This document shows, in pieces, positions 20,441-32,624 of a stretch of DNA of 64,000 nucleotides. The DNA comes from Uloborus plumipes. Taxonomy: Eukaryota > Arthropoda > Arachnida > Araneae > Uloboridae. The translations under genes were made by a program, and so were the position numbers. The notes under the pieces were generated by a model. That model was not told the origin of the DNA. It saw only the letters and a list, made by a program, of their open reading frames with translations, and did no database searches. The first letter of the stretch is position 1, and each line of letters begins with the position of its first letter. The DNA is taken from assembly GCA_038373865.1 (NCBI GenBank), contig JAXGGA010003022.1, forward strand, positions 1-64,000, in the 5' to 3' direction.

Positions 20441-20818
20441 GGGGAAAGTTGTCCAAAATGGGGACGCCAACATATTTCTGTCTGCAAAAAAAAAAATCTA
20501 TAAATAAGAAAAATGTGGCAAAGCATTTCCCGTTTAGAGCATGTCTTAGACTATGAGATGGCAAGGGGATTTTTTAAAAAAAATCCTTAGTATAGGCAAA
20601 AAAACCATTTTTCTGAATAATGTTCGAAGTCCCCGTTTTGGACAACCGGGTGGGTAAAATGGGGTACTCATATGAAATAGCATATAAATTCAAGTTCTGC
20701 TGCGAAATTTTATTAGAAAAACTTGTTTTACAAAGAAAGATTGACTTTAATGCAAAATCAAAATGCAGATAAGGAATTTTACCTTTTTTAACAGTTACTA
20801 GAATGTCACAAAAAGTAA

Positions 20819-22611
20819 TCAAATACAAAAGTCACATATAAAATTGACATCGCTTTCGTCAACACTTGAACATGCTTCATGGGCCCAACCTCGACAGCTG
20901 CTACATTGAATCCACCCCTCTTTGTGTTTCGAGTCAATGTAAAGCTCATTACAAAAAATGCAAGTGTCATTTCTATTCTCTTCCTCATCAGATGATAACG
21001 GATCTTGATTTTTTTTATTTTCTTCTCATTTTTAGCTTTTGGATATTTAGGATTGGGTTCGGTGGGTTTCTTGACCAATTTTCTTTTCAGTTTATTTTGC
21101 TTTTCATTTTTCTCCTGTTCCATAGCTTCCAATTCTGCTTTATAAGGCGATGAAGTGAGTATGGCAGTTTTACCTCTCCTCTTGTCATTCACTTTTTTTT
21201 TCATGCGTTCAATTTCTTGTGGTGGAGGCATTATTATTTTCGGTGAAATGTTATACGCTGAACATGTCTGGGGTTCTATAGCTGGAGATATTCCAAACGA
21301 TGAAGTGGAAGGTGGGGGTGTGACGATTCCATCACTCGATGCTAAATGACGTTCTAAAGGGTTGTTAGCAGGTTTTTCAGTTGTTTCTGAAGGCGCAAAT
21401 AAATGTTCAGGGAACACATCTCTGTTAAAGGGATATATCCCTGTTTTTTTAAACCCATTCATAGCATTTTGCACAGTAGCTGCTCTTGAAAATGCATTTT
21501 TGAAAAGGTTTCCGACCTGGTAAATTGTCACGCATCGTCCAGGGTGATGTATGAGCCATTTCCCTGTCTCTTGCTCATAAAAGGCACTAAGTGGTGCCAT
21601 GAAAGAGACATCGAGTGGCTGCAACCGATGTGTGGTGTGAGGGGGAAAGCATATCAACACCACGTTATTTTCCCGAGCAAAATTCACCAGTTCCAAGCTT
21701 TTTGTATGGGAATTGTGGCCATCAAGTATTAACAACACTGGCTTTGTAGGTCCTGGATTTGAATGTTCCACAAACTTCTTGAACCAAACAAGGAAAGTCT
21801 CCTTGTTAATCCAACCACTCTCGTGATATACCGCAAATGATCCAGGAGGGGCATCATCCATCAAGAGAGCATTTTCTCGCTTTCTAGGAAAGACAAACAT
21901 AGTTGGAACGAAATTTCCTGCGGCATTGACACAGATTTCTGTTGTCACAAGTACCCCTCGCTCGGCTGATGCCAAACTGCCAACTTGTTTTTTTCCACGA
22001 AGAGCAAGGACTTTAGATGGCTTATTGGGCACTGTCAAGATGCCTGTCTCATCTACATTGTAAATATCATTGGGTGAGAATTGATATTTTAGATACAATG
22101 ACTCTAATAAATCAAAGAACATTTTGAGAGCGACGCAATTAAAACCTTTTGCACGCGCCATTGAGGTTTTTTCAGGATTACGTAGAGCTAATATTGGATG
22201 ACGTTTTAGAAATCCATAAAGCCAGTCCTTTCCAGCCATTCTCCGTTCCATGTTAAAAACATGCTGAATTTTGTTTTTCTCTGCTAGCTCAAACGCAAGA
22301 GTTCTCAAATCTGATAGCGTAACGCCAAAAAACCTCTCTTCCAAATGTAAGAGATGGTCCACCAATTCCTTCTTTTGGGCTTCCGAAAAAACTGTTTTAT
22401 ATCTTCCTAAGCGTTTAGCAGCAGCCGCTTGTGTAGAGAGCTCCTTCTGTCGAGCCTCTTTCACCTTCCTCTCCAGAGTTGTCTGTGGAACGTTGTAGGC
22501 TTTAGATGCTCTCCTGTAACCCATTTTCCCTTCTAAAACTTCTTGGATTGCACCAGCCATGCTCTCTGTCGACCAGCTCTGTCGATCAGTTTTCCTTTGA
22601 TAGCGCCCCAT
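20819..22611 (-). pseudogene. pogo/Tigger-like transposase (one frameshift near the C-terminus)
   Basis: Start chosen at MGRYQRKTDRQSW (22611), the usual start of the family; the frame is open back to 22662. Domains: psq-type helix-turn-helix (residues ~5-55), CENP-B-type DNA-binding domain (~75-145), and DDE_1 catalytic core with NVDETG (D187), LILDGHNSH (D297) and RLQPLDV (D334). A run of eight T on the plus strand (21009-21016) has lost one base relative to the expected frame. The other frame then reads NQDPLSSDEEE, followed by a PHD-like zinc finger (CIFC, GWIQCSSCRGWAHEAC, FICDFC) ending at 20819. The unshifted frame ends at 20806 with an unrelated tail. With one A restored the gene would be full length. 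Confidence 0.88.
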
Positions 22612-22662
22612 CTCGTCTTCAAATAAAATGATAGTTCTGTAAATAACAGAACAAATTATCAT

Positions 22663-23371
22663 TTTGACATTTAAAAAAAATTATACATTAAATTTTATTT
22701 TTGTAACTTAAATATTTATTTAATTTAGTTAATCTATATTAAATTAATTATATTTAATCTTTGTAAAAATAATTACATTTAATCATTATAAAATTAATTT
22801 TATTTAATCGTTATAAAACTAATTTTGTTTAATCTACATTCGTTATGCACACAAATAATATCTTACACTCAATTTAAGCACTTAATTCACAACATAATAT
22901 CTCAGAATTAAAGCAAATTAAAACATATTTCAAAATTGTTATGAGACGTTCAAAACGGGGACGTCCCCATTTTGGACTACCCTCTATGTCCCCATTTGAG
23001 CCGACCATGACGAACGCTAGAAAACATGGCATCTCTTCACACACATGTAAGATAGAAAATGAAGAAACATATCAGAATATAACTTAAAACTAGAGCGAAA
23101 AAAATGATTACTTACCAAAATTGAATCTTCAAATGTAAATTCATACAGCTCAATATAGTGCAGGGGCAAAATCGAACTTTTTTCTTGCTAAAAATTCAAA
23201 ACTTCGTAGCAGAAAGAATAACAGCAAATTGCGTCAACAAATCTTTTCAAAATGGCAATCTGATGTAAAGGAATAATAGTAGTACATTGGATCACCAGAT
23301 GTCAGCACTTATCAGTGAGAAACCGAATGTCCCCATTTGACCCGCCGTCCCCGTTTTGGACGACTCTCCCC
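22663..23371 (-). promoter_or_regulatory. pogo element 5' region with repeated terminal motif
   Basis: About 700 bp of AT-rich DNA upstream of the transposase start. It holds copies of GTCCCCATTT near 22955-23005 and 23327-23337 and the terminal repeat at 23345-23371. It is likely to include the transposase promoter; none was identified. Confidence 0.5.
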
Positions 23372-23373
23372 TA

Positions 23374-24275
23374 CCTAACGACAGCGGCGGACTGGCTCTG
23401 TGGGATGGTATGATACCATCATTCTATTTTGAAAAATGGGTAATGCAAGATAGATACTAACTGTATATCATAACATTTTTATACATCAAACGTATGAAAA
23501 AAATGTTTTTTCTTTGATTTCTTCCATTTTGTACATTTCTTCCGGCGTCCCGGACTTTTTACAAAAAAGTGGACGAAATGACAACCCTGCCGAGATGGCA
23601 GGAGCAAAATTTCTAAAGTTCGCCTGCAGAAAGGGAGCGGGCCATCTATTTTTAATGATTGAAGAAAGGGCCGCCAAAGCAAAAAAACGAGCTGATGAAA
23701 CGCAAGTATCGGACGCAAGTATATCAACAGTCTACTGTAGATGTACTTCTGAATGACCAACAGTTTAGGTCAATTATCTGTCAGATGCTTATCATTAGAA
23801 GGGTTCGTAGCCATCATGTGCGTGGTTCTCTTTTGTGCCTAGTTATAGCAAAAAGGATACGAAGTCTTTTGCCATCTCTTGCCACCTGCTAGCCTCGGGT
23901 ATAATGAATGTAATACAAGACGTTCGTCAGGGAAGAGTCCTTCATCGTTCAGACGCACTTCTTGGGGTAAACACTTGACGACATATTTACATTTTTAATT
24001 TTTTTAATAAAAATATTATTATAAAAATCCCTTCAAAATGGGGACAAAAACGTAATCCTCTGGAATACGCTTTAAATAGATAAGAAGTTAAAATATAGTC
24101 AGCAGGGTTTAAAATTTTACACTGAATACTAAAATTAAATTTTTGGAGCTGTGAGTTTGAAAAATTGCCGATCCTCTAAACGTACCAAAAGATAACCTAC
24201 GATACAATTGCGGTTTTTTTTTTTTTTTCAAAATATTTTTCTGTTTTATCCCCCACATCTCTTTGCCCCTATATC
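23374..24275. other. intronic stretch, no gene recognised
   Basis: Short open frames exist (for example 23479-23760) but show no family motif. CAGCGGCGGACTGGC at about 23386 looks like one hAT end without a visible partner. The rest is AT-rich. Confidence 0.4.
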
Positions 24276-24283
24276 ATCAAGGG

Positions 24284-24609
24284 CCCTGTGGCAGAAAACT
24301 GCCGACACGGCGACATTGTTGCAGAACCAGGAAGACAGTGTGCAGAAAGATTTTTGTAATTGGGAGGAAAAAAAAGGCTAAGAAAAAAAAAAAAAAAACA
24401 TGAAACAGCCACAAAAAAAAAAAAAAAAAAATACTATGAATCTGGAGTATTAATGTCAACATTTTTATAAATATAAATACCTTATGTTCCTGTAAGAGGG
24501 TTGCATATATATTTATTATTGAAAAATTTAATATTTTTTATTGTATTGCAGAAAGAAATTGGTTCTAGAAAATTTGTTGCAGAAAGCTGAAAAATATTCT
24601 GCCACAGGG
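24284..24609. mobile_element. 326-bp MITE with 8-bp target duplication
   Basis: Inverted termini CCCTGTGGCAGAA and TTCTGCCACAGGG (13 bp, perfect) are flanked by exact ATCAAGGG duplications at 24276-24283 and 24610-24617. An 8-bp duplication fits hAT, P or Merlin-type transposition. The interior has long A runs and no coding sequence. Confidence 0.88.
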
Positions 24610-24617
24610 ATCAAGGG

Positions 24618-24933
24618 TCTTCCAAAACTGCTTGTTTAGAGCTAAAATTTCGAAAACGAATTTTCGAGAGAGTGTCTCCTCCCATTCTCTCTATCATAAT
24701 CTGGGATGATTAGATTTTCGTTTTTTAGGTTTCAATTTCGAAAAAGGTCTCTCACAGGAACCTCGTTTAGATTACTAAAGATTGTCTAAATTAAGAAGAT
24801 TAATTCGAAAATTTTCCTCGAATCCTCGTCCCCTGAATTTTACCAAAGATCGTCTAAAACTGCATTTTTCGAGCTACAATTTAAAAAAATTTCCCGGGGG
24901 AGGACCGCCTGGACCCCCTTTTCTATACTATTA
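24618..24933. other. repeat-like intronic stretch
   Basis: Contains repeated phrases such as TTACCAAAGATCGTCTAAA and GGGGAGGACCGCC, which read like an old dispersed repeat. Boundaries and family cannot be assigned. Confidence 0.3.
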
Positions 24934-24944
24934 ATTGATGCTAC

Positions 24945-26007
24945 TTTGAGGGGTGGAACGCCAAGTCAAGACTAAAACGATCTTCACCCATGCAATATGA
25001 TAGAAACATCAGAGAAAAAATTGGCCTTGAACACAACAAATGGAACATTGTTCAGGAACCTGGCTCTCGCAAAAAGCTTCCACTCAACACCAACATTCAT
25101 ATCGACCTTCTGGAGCCATGCAACAAAAATGAACAGAGTAATATCATTAGGAAAAAGGGACTAAACACAATTGATAAATTCCCAAAAGAAAAGTTTGTTC
25201 ACGCATATACAGATGGTTCCTCTGACAAAACTATCACCAATGAAGGTTCTGGTGTGTTTTTAATTGCTCCAGATGATACCCCTTGCCAAGGCAAATTCAG
25301 TGCAGGAAAAATAGCCCCAACTTCACCTGCGAGCTACGTGCTATTTTGGAGGCACTTAATACGTATAGGACCCTTCCCACTACTAAACAGGCACAGGGGC
25401 TAGTGATTTTCTGTGACTCTAAGGCCGCCCTCCAGGCAATTTCAAAGGGGCACTCTTCTATCGCCCATGAAATCATCTCAGGTCTTCAGGAGATCCAGGC
25501 TATGAACAAGACCTGTACGCTTCAGTGGATACCTGCACATGTCAAAATAGCAGGCAACGAATATGGTGATAAATTAGCCAAGGAGTCCAGAGAACTTAAT
25601 ACTAACAACAACAGTGTCTATCTCCAAGATGCAAATGCAATAGCGAAATGTAAACTTAGAGATAAATCAATCCAAATGAAACACCAGCTTTGTGAAACAA
25701 ATACAAGTCGACCAATAACAAAAACTATAACCAGGCTGAGAACCGGCCATCACAGGGGCATGAAGACTGATGGAGAGGGTAAAAGGGTGTATATAAACTG
25801 TTGCAATTGCCCAGATACACAGCTTACACCTTGTCATATCTTTGAGTGTCCAGCAATAAGTGCGAACCTAAGAGAAATTGGTGTATTGCCGTCACTTGTA
25901 CACCTTTATGACGGTAATATCCAACAAATCGCAAAAGCAGTTATAAGGATCCATGGAGTTATTTAGTTCGGCTAAGTCATAGACACGCCAAAAAAAAAAA
26001 AAAAAAA
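24945..26007 (+). mobile_element. 5'-truncated LINE with poly(A) tail and target duplication
   Basis: An A run (25990-26007) ends the element. ATTGATGCTAC at 24934-24944 and ATTGATGTTAC at 26008-26018 are near-identical 11-bp flanks (one mismatch). The insert contains only the C-terminal RNase H region of ORF2, so it is a typical 5'-truncated LINE copy. Its poly(A) tail separates it from the (AACC)n I-like family. Confidence 0.82.
24990..25966 (+). pseudogene. LINE ORF2 C-terminus: RNase H and zinc cluster, frameshifted
   Basis: The first frame gives KFVHAYTDGSSD (first Asp) and SGVFLIAPDD. One base is missing near 25320. The second frame then gives CELRAILEALN (Glu), VIFCDSKAALQAIS (Asp) and WIPAHVKIAGNEYGDKLAKE (His and Asp). 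A zinc cluster (CCNC, CHIFEC) follows and the frame ends IHGVI at the TAG at 25964. The catalytic residues of RNase H survive apart from the frameshift. Confidence 0.82.
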
Positions 26008-26018
26008 ATTGATGTTAC

Positions 26019-26307
26019 AGATGTCCTTTACAAATTTCGATTTGGAAAACGGAAGGTTGTGTACCCCCCTCGAATTTCATTTTTCCCCCAACAATTTCGA
26101 AGATTAGTTTTAAAATACATTTTTAAAACTGCAAAATTCGGTCTGAGTAATAAATACACTCGCAGTTGTACTATTAAATTGCATTCTGCTACAGCCCTCA
26201 GTGTGGTCTGTCTCAGTAAATAAATTTCAAAATTGTTTGGGTATAATAATTTGGAGAAGTTCATGATTTTAGTTCACCGGCAGACACTCCAGGGATGAGT
26301 CTCAGTG

Positions 26308-26339
<32 letters not shown>

Positions 26340-27007
26340 TTAAACAAAATTTTCTGAAAGAGTATCAACCTCCCCCCCCCCCCCAAAAAAAGACTACGTA
26401 TTTTTGTGGTACAGTCTAGGAAAAAAAGGGGGGGGGGTGTTTTAGTTGTAATGCTAATAAAAAAGTGTAAGTAGCACAAAAATAAAAGTATTTGTGTCAG
26501 GAGTCTGTCTTGGTCAGAATTGTTTTAATTTTTTGAAGCACAAAATATTTTTTTCGTTTGAGGGTCGACAGAAGTGCACTGAAATAGTTCACATGAAAAA
26601 AAAAATTGACAAATAAAAAAAACATACATTTTAAAATGTCACATACTGAACAGACAACATATGTTTCTGAAACTGGTTATGCAGTGGAATAAGACCATAA
26701 AGGACATAAATACCTTACAAACTTCCAGACAACATCTGATCTTTATTAGCGCTTATCAAATATTTCAAACGCATAAACACAATTGTCTTTTTTTAATCCC
26801 ATTCAATACTTTCTTGAATAGTTTTAAATTTTTAAATTCATTTGTTCCAATTCCTATTTACAAAAAGACTAAATTGCTACTCTACAGATAAGATCAACTC
26901 ATTTCTTCAGAATTACTTGCTACACTATAAATTCAATTACACGTATTAATATCACTTCATTAAATTAAATAAAAATATATAGAGTACAATTTCAGTTTCC
27001 TTATAAC
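26019..27007. other. non-coding stretch with homopolymer tracts
   Basis: Holds a long A run at 26308-26337, a C run near 26372-26384 and a G run near 26428-26437. No gene or terminal repeat was found. Confidence 0.45.
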
Positions 27008-27011
27008 ATAA

Positions 27012-29247
27012 GGGTCATTTTCAAAATTTGCTTACATTTGCTGTCCGGAGGTTAAAAAGACGATTTTGAAGCATAACTTATATTTTAAATTCAATGCGAA
27101 CAATTATTTTCTGCAAGAAATACCCCCCGAAAAATTCTATCTCTCAACAAATTATTGAAATTTATTTATTTATTTTTATATAAGTCTTTAAAAATGAGAA
27201 TCAAGGCAAAAACGCTTGTCCATTTCCAAAAGTTCAACTATTTTTTTCCTATACTTAATGGTCAAAAAAAGTAAATGCAACATATTATTTTTATATATTG
27301 ACTATTAGTATATGGTATTCATAATAAATGTTGACAATAGTAATTTTATTTCAATAAGAAATGTATGAATATATTTTGTCCGGAAGTTCTTGTCAAGTCC
27401 GTTACCCTAAGATTATTTTAGCTAAAAAAGGTATTTATTGAAGTCAAAAGATGGTAACACGTTTTCAGTTAACTTAACAAATTAGTGACGTTGGGTCATT
27501 TTCACCATATGCTTACATTTCAGAATTTTAAGTATTTTTTGTTAACTTGCTATTTTCTTTTAGAATCACTAACAGATGTTTTGTCACATTTTAGGTGCGT
27601 GAAAAAGTAATTTGTTGTACACTTTGATGCATAATTGAGTATTAAAATGCTGTCGTAAAACTTTAAATTGCAAGACAAATTGTCGTCCATTACTATACAA
27701 AATCAATATGAAATCTCACTTTTAAACTATATCATAGCGCCTAGAACCAATTTCATTTGAAATTATTGGGGTCCCTGAAGCTTAAAACGATGTTTGTGAT
27801 GATTAAAATATTGATCAAAAATTCTATGGTAACGAATTTGACATTTGGTAACGGATTTGACCAGTAACGGACTTGACAATTCCAACAAAATGTCAAATTA
27901 TGGCTAGGTTGTCGAATTTAAAAATTGAACTACAATATGCATTTTCTTAGAGTTGTATAATAAACAATATTTAGGGGTAAAAGTTAGAAAAAGTAAAAAT
28001 TAATACTAAAATCTTTGGTAACGGACTTGACAAAGAATAAAAATACGCACCTGGAAGAAATTTTGTGCGAAACGCCACAGCAATACTTCTCGACTCAGGG
28101 AAACAAAATGGTACAAAATAGTTACGTCACTAATTTGTTAAGTTAACTGAATACGTGTTACCATCTTTTGACTGCAATAAATACCTTTTTTAGCTAAAAT
28201 AATCTTAGGGTAACGGACTTGACAAGAACTTCCGGACAAAATATATTCATACATTTCTTATTGAAATAAAATTACTATTGTCAATATTTATCATGAATAT
28301 CATATACTAATAGTCAATATATAAAAATAATTTGTTGTATATACTTTTTTATACAATTAAGTACATAAAAAAAGTAGTTGAACTTGCGAAAATTGGAAAT
28401 GGACAAGCGTTTTTGCCTTGATTCTCATTTTTAAAGACTTATATAAAAATAAATAAATAAATTTAAATAATTTTTTGAGTGATAGAATTTTTTGGGGGGT
28501 ATTTCTTGCAGAAAATAATTGTTCGCATTGAATTTAAAACATAAGTTATGCTTCAAAATCGTCTTTTTAACCTCCGGACAGCAAATGTAAGCAAATTTTG
28601 AAAATGACCCCGTTACTATTTTGTACCATTTTGTTTCCCTGAGTCGAGAAGTATTGCTGTGTCGTTTCGCACAAAATTTCTTCCAGGTGCGTATTTTTAT
28701 TCTTTGTCAAGTCCGTTACCAAAGATTTTAGTATTAATTTTTACTTTTTCTCAACTTTTACCCCTAAATATTGTTTATTATACAGCTCTAAGAAAATGCA
28801 TATTGCTGTTCAATTTTTCAATTCGACAACCTAGTCATAATTTTACATTTTGGTTGAAATTGCCAAGTCCTTTACTGTCAAATCCGTTACCAAATGTTAA
28901 ATCCGTTACCATACAGTTTTTAATCAATATTTTAACAATCACAAACATCGGTTTAAGCTTCAAGGAAGCAAGTAGTTTCATATTAAATTGGTTCTAGGCG
29001 CTATGACAGTTCAAAAGTGAGAATTTATATTGGTATTTTGTATGGTAACAGACGACAATTTTTCTTGCAACTTAAAGTTTTACTACAGCATTTGAATACT
29101 TAATTATTCATCAAAGTGTACAACCAATTACTTTTTCACACACCTAAAGTATGTGACTAAACATCTGTTAGTGTTTCTAAAAGAAAATAGCAAGTTAAAA
29201 AAATTACTTAAAATTTTTGAAATGTAAGCATATGGTGAAAATCGCCC
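27012..29247 (-). mobile_element. GGTAACGGACTTGAC-family DNA element, outer copy (reverse orientation)
   Basis: Flanked by ATAA at 27008-27011 and 29248-29251 (4-bp duplication). The left end is GGGTCATTTTCAAAATTTGC; the right end, read on the minus strand, is GGGCGATTTTCACCATATGC. The sequence 27012-27492 joined to 28615-29247 is the reverse complement of the inner copy at 27493-28610, so a second copy of the same element inserted into this one. Each copy is about 1.115 kb, non-coding, and carries several GTAACGGACTTGAC motifs. Confidence 0.85.
27493..28610 (+). mobile_element. GGTAACGGACTTGAC-family DNA element, inner copy
   Basis: Starts GGGTCATTTTCACCATATGC and ends TTGAAAATGACCC, with CGTT duplications at 27489-27492 and 28611-28614. 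1118 bp. Internal motifs in one orientation: GGTAACGAATTTGAC, GGTAACGGATTTGAC and AGTAACGGACTTGAC near 27828-27880, GGTAACGGACTTGAC near 28018-28032, and GGTAACGGACTTGAC near 28209-28223. No transposase is visible, so it depends on a partner element. Confidence 0.87.
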
Positions 29248-29267
29248 ATAACAGATGACAAAAATTT

Positions 29268-31225
29268 GGGCAATTCCACGATAAGGTCAACCAGATCATC
29301 AAATTTTCAAAATTAATATTTTGAAACAAACAAGATATCATTTTAAAGGTGAAGAGTTGAATATTTTGAAATATTTGTTTAAAATTTGATATCTTTACTT
29401 TTAAATAGGCTACAAGATGTTAAACTAGGGCCAAGATTTTGAGCATTTTCAAACCATATTTGGCGACTCTCAAAGAAGCTCTGTTTTTTCTCAAAAATGC
29501 AAACTAATATTGTGAATTTCGATGAATAACTATGTAAATATACAATGCACTGCAGATAATGTTGAAAATATGGGTAAAAATAAAATTAATTTTGATTTGT
29601 GAAAGAATTTCCACAGGGCATATTAACTGTTTTACGTCCGACACCAAAATGCGCAAAAGTTTATGCTGAAGCCATAATTCTAAAGTTACATACATATATT
29701 TTTGTATACAAAGCAAGGTTTTCAATCTCATGGATGTAACCTATTTTAATTTTGTAGTTATTGAATAATTCTCATTAAAATCTGGGTGTCAGACGTAAAA
29801 CATTTTTTTACGTCCGACACCATTTACGTCCGACACTTTTACAATCCCTAAACTACACTTGTTTTCAACTATGATTTTCCATATTTTGCCTTTAATTACA
29901 AAACTGAAATAAAGGATACAAAAAAAGAGAACTTTTTATGAATTTATTGTATGTGCATGTACTTGTGAATTTACTTAGAAAAACTTGCAATTTTTTCTCG
30001 TACGATTTTTTAAAAGCTTTTTTTTTTCGTAATAGGACAATTTAGACGCATTACGATTTAATTATCGGTTATCATGGTTGAAAGCTAATGGTTTTGAATA
30101 TAATCCGGACCACGACTGCACCCAAACACTTTTCATTCCTTTGGTTGTCACTGTCATGCAGTTTAAATTTTGAATTTAAAAAAACAGAGTAGAATTAAAA
30201 ATAAAGGGTCTGTAAAAGCTGAAAATGAAGTATTTTTTTGAAATGAGAGAGTTGATTTATTTTTTCCTTCAATAAATAGCAAAAAATATGAACAAACTTT
30301 GAAACCAGCTATTTTACTAAAATACTTTTGTAGAATCCAAAACCAAATTGGTAAAATTAATAAAAAATAACAAGTTTAAATTTTCATAAAAATGGTTTTA
30401 GACTTATAAATTGTGGTTGAGATTAGTAAATGCTCAATTCAGTGAAAAAAATGCATAATTAATTTTTTAATTAAAACTTTTATTTCAATAACTTTTACGA
30501 ACTCTACAATCATAATTTTCTCAGTTTTAGTTTTATGAGAACACACTTTTTGATTCAAATTATTAGCTGATTTAGAAATGAGTATTTATCTATATCAAGT
30601 ACCAGTTTTGGCATAAAAATCAATTCAAGTACTAAGTAAAACTCAATGTTGAGTCCATAACGATTTAAATTGTATTTTTAGGGGGCAGTTAAAGTTTGAT
30701 GTATCATTTTAAGTGTAAAAAAATTCTGTGTGACCTTTGAACAAAAGTTAAGCTTATAATCATTGAAATATTTACATTAAAGAGCAATATTTTTCGTCTA
30801 ATGTTAACAGTTTACGTCCGACACCGAAAATTTACGTCCGACACCATAGTAAAAATGTTCTCAAATTAATTTTATCCTTAATTATATAATTTAAAAACTG
30901 AAATATGCTTTACTCATGAGTATTCTTTTGAATTTAGTTGTTTTTAAAATTAAAATGTAAGCCAATTCGCAGACTTTCAATACTTTCTAACCGAGGAATC
31001 AATTTCACTATTTGTGCGCTTACGTCCGACACCAACTCTTTAAACTAGTTTAATTTTTACTTCAGGGATTCAATTTTGACAATTAAAGTGATTTCATATT
31101 CTGTTTGATTCAGGAAGTATTTTGAGCACCAATTTAATGATTTTAAATTAGTTTATGTTTGCTAAATTCAGTCAAAACTAAGAAATTTGTCTTCATTTTT
31201 TACGTCCGAAACCATGTAATTGCCC
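29268..31225 (+). mobile_element. TACGTCCGACACC-family DNA element, copy 1
   Basis: Termini GGGCAATTCCA (29268) and, ending at 31225, a slightly mutated ATGTAATTGCCC, flanked by ATTT at 29264-29267 and 31226-31229. 1958 bp. It carries eight copies of TACGTCCGACACC: 29633, 29809, 29825, 30813, 30833, 31021 and 31201 forward and one reversed near 29786. No open transposase frame is seen. It lies 20 bp from the outer element at 27-29 kb and only 12 bp beyond the stop of the hAT-like gene. Confidence 0.88.
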
Positions 31226-32262
31226 ATTTGTCAATAAAAATCACTTTCTTTTGAAAAAGCTAGTAAGACTTGCTTGCTTTTTTGGTGGTTGATCTCCCAG
31301 TTTGAATTTTTTATCTGATGTTGTTTCCAAATTAGATTTGCTTTCAGTACTCCTATGAGACACTACTGATAGTGCACTTTCTTTGATAATTTCAGCTCTT
31401 CCTGAATGACTTAGTTTAGGTATTTTAAAATTATTTGATATACTGATGCTTAGTGTTGCATTTTCATTGTTTACAGATGGATTTAATTCGGAAGTAGACC
31501 TTTTTTGAGATGCATTGCTTAATAATGAATCTTCCTCATCCTTTATTTCCTCCCTTTTCCTTTTTAAAAACTCCTGATACTCTGTTTTACTGTTAATCGT
31601 GTTGGTTATAAGAGACTTTTCAACAGGCTGGGCTTCAGGACATTCAGTAGAACAAAAGCTTTCCAGAGCTGTTTTATTATTAGCAGCAAGATGATATTTT
31701 ATGGTTTGGTAACTATCTAAACCCTCAATGTCTAAGCTTGTGCGGTGATCAGTAATTGTGTTTTCCATTAAACTGAATGCTCCTTCAACAAAAGGCCCAT
31801 GAAAGCATGACAAGGCAGCCTTTACTATTTTCTCCAAAATTTTGTATTTTTTGGTTCCATGAACTGATAAAATTTCAAATACTTCTGCCCAATACTCATC
31901 AACTCTTTTAAGAATTTTGATTTCTTCCATGCTATCACTAACTGAAAAATCGTATGCCATATTTGCGGTTATTTTTTTCATTAATCTGGTATGATCTTAT
32001 TTCTTCATCCAACTTCATTTTTTCATCAAGGTTAAAATAGATGACATTAGATCTGCCAGTTTGAGAAATCCAATAAAAGTTTCCGTTTTACCTCTAAGTT
32101 CAGGGATGTAAGTGAGATTAATGCTGAGTTGTCATGTGGCAATTTTTCAACCATGTATTTAGTGGATTTGATGTAAGCCTGTTTTAATGATTTCCTGAAA
32201 GAGCTTACTTCGTGGTCATTAGCTTTGAATTCCACTATTAACTTCTTTGCACCAGCTTCTAC

Positions 32263-32624
32263 ATAAATCAGATTGTTCGGCAAATGGTTATTTTCGTCAT
32301 TAATATAATTTTTTTTAAAATCCTTAAAAGATTTAATTTCAGATATTAAGTTATGTCTAAGAAAAAAAGACATGAATTTTGTAATTAGCATCAGCATTTC
32401 AACATGTAGTTCATGAATCAAAGGCTTTTTGGTTTGAGAAAGCATAAATCAGATTGTTCGGCAAATGGTTATTTTCGTCATTAATATAAATTTTTTTAAA
32501 ATCCTTAAAAGATTTAATTTCAGATATTAAGTTATGTCTAAGAAAAAAAGACATGAATTTTTTAATTAGCATCAGCATTTCAACATGTAGTTCATGAATC
32601 AAAGGCTTTTTGGTTTGAGAAAGC
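32263..32624 (-). repeat. 181-bp tandem duplication inside the hAT-like gene
   Basis: 32263-32443 and 32444-32624 are nearly identical. 181 is not a multiple of three, so the duplication shifts the frame and splits the coding sequence into two overlapping pieces that repeat HELHVEMLMLI and FMSFFLRHNLISEIKSF. Confidence 0.92.

Larger units (their letters stand above)
20441..23371 (-). mobile_element. pogo/Tigger-like DNA transposon
   Basis: Termini are GGGGAAAGTTGTCCAAAA (20441) and, from 23371 on the minus strand, GGGGAGAGTCGTCCAAAA. They match over about 27 bp with a few changes. TA dinucleotides flank both ends (20439-20440; 23372-23373), as expected. The terminal motif GTCCCCATTTTGG recurs inside near 22955-23005, a probable second transposase-binding site. 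The element lies in intron 1 of the SANT gene, in the same orientation. It encodes one nearly intact transposase. Confidence 0.9.

Noticed and set aside
23386..23400. CAGCGGCGGACTGGC as a hAT end
   Set aside because: No matching inverted end or 8-bp duplication was found nearby.
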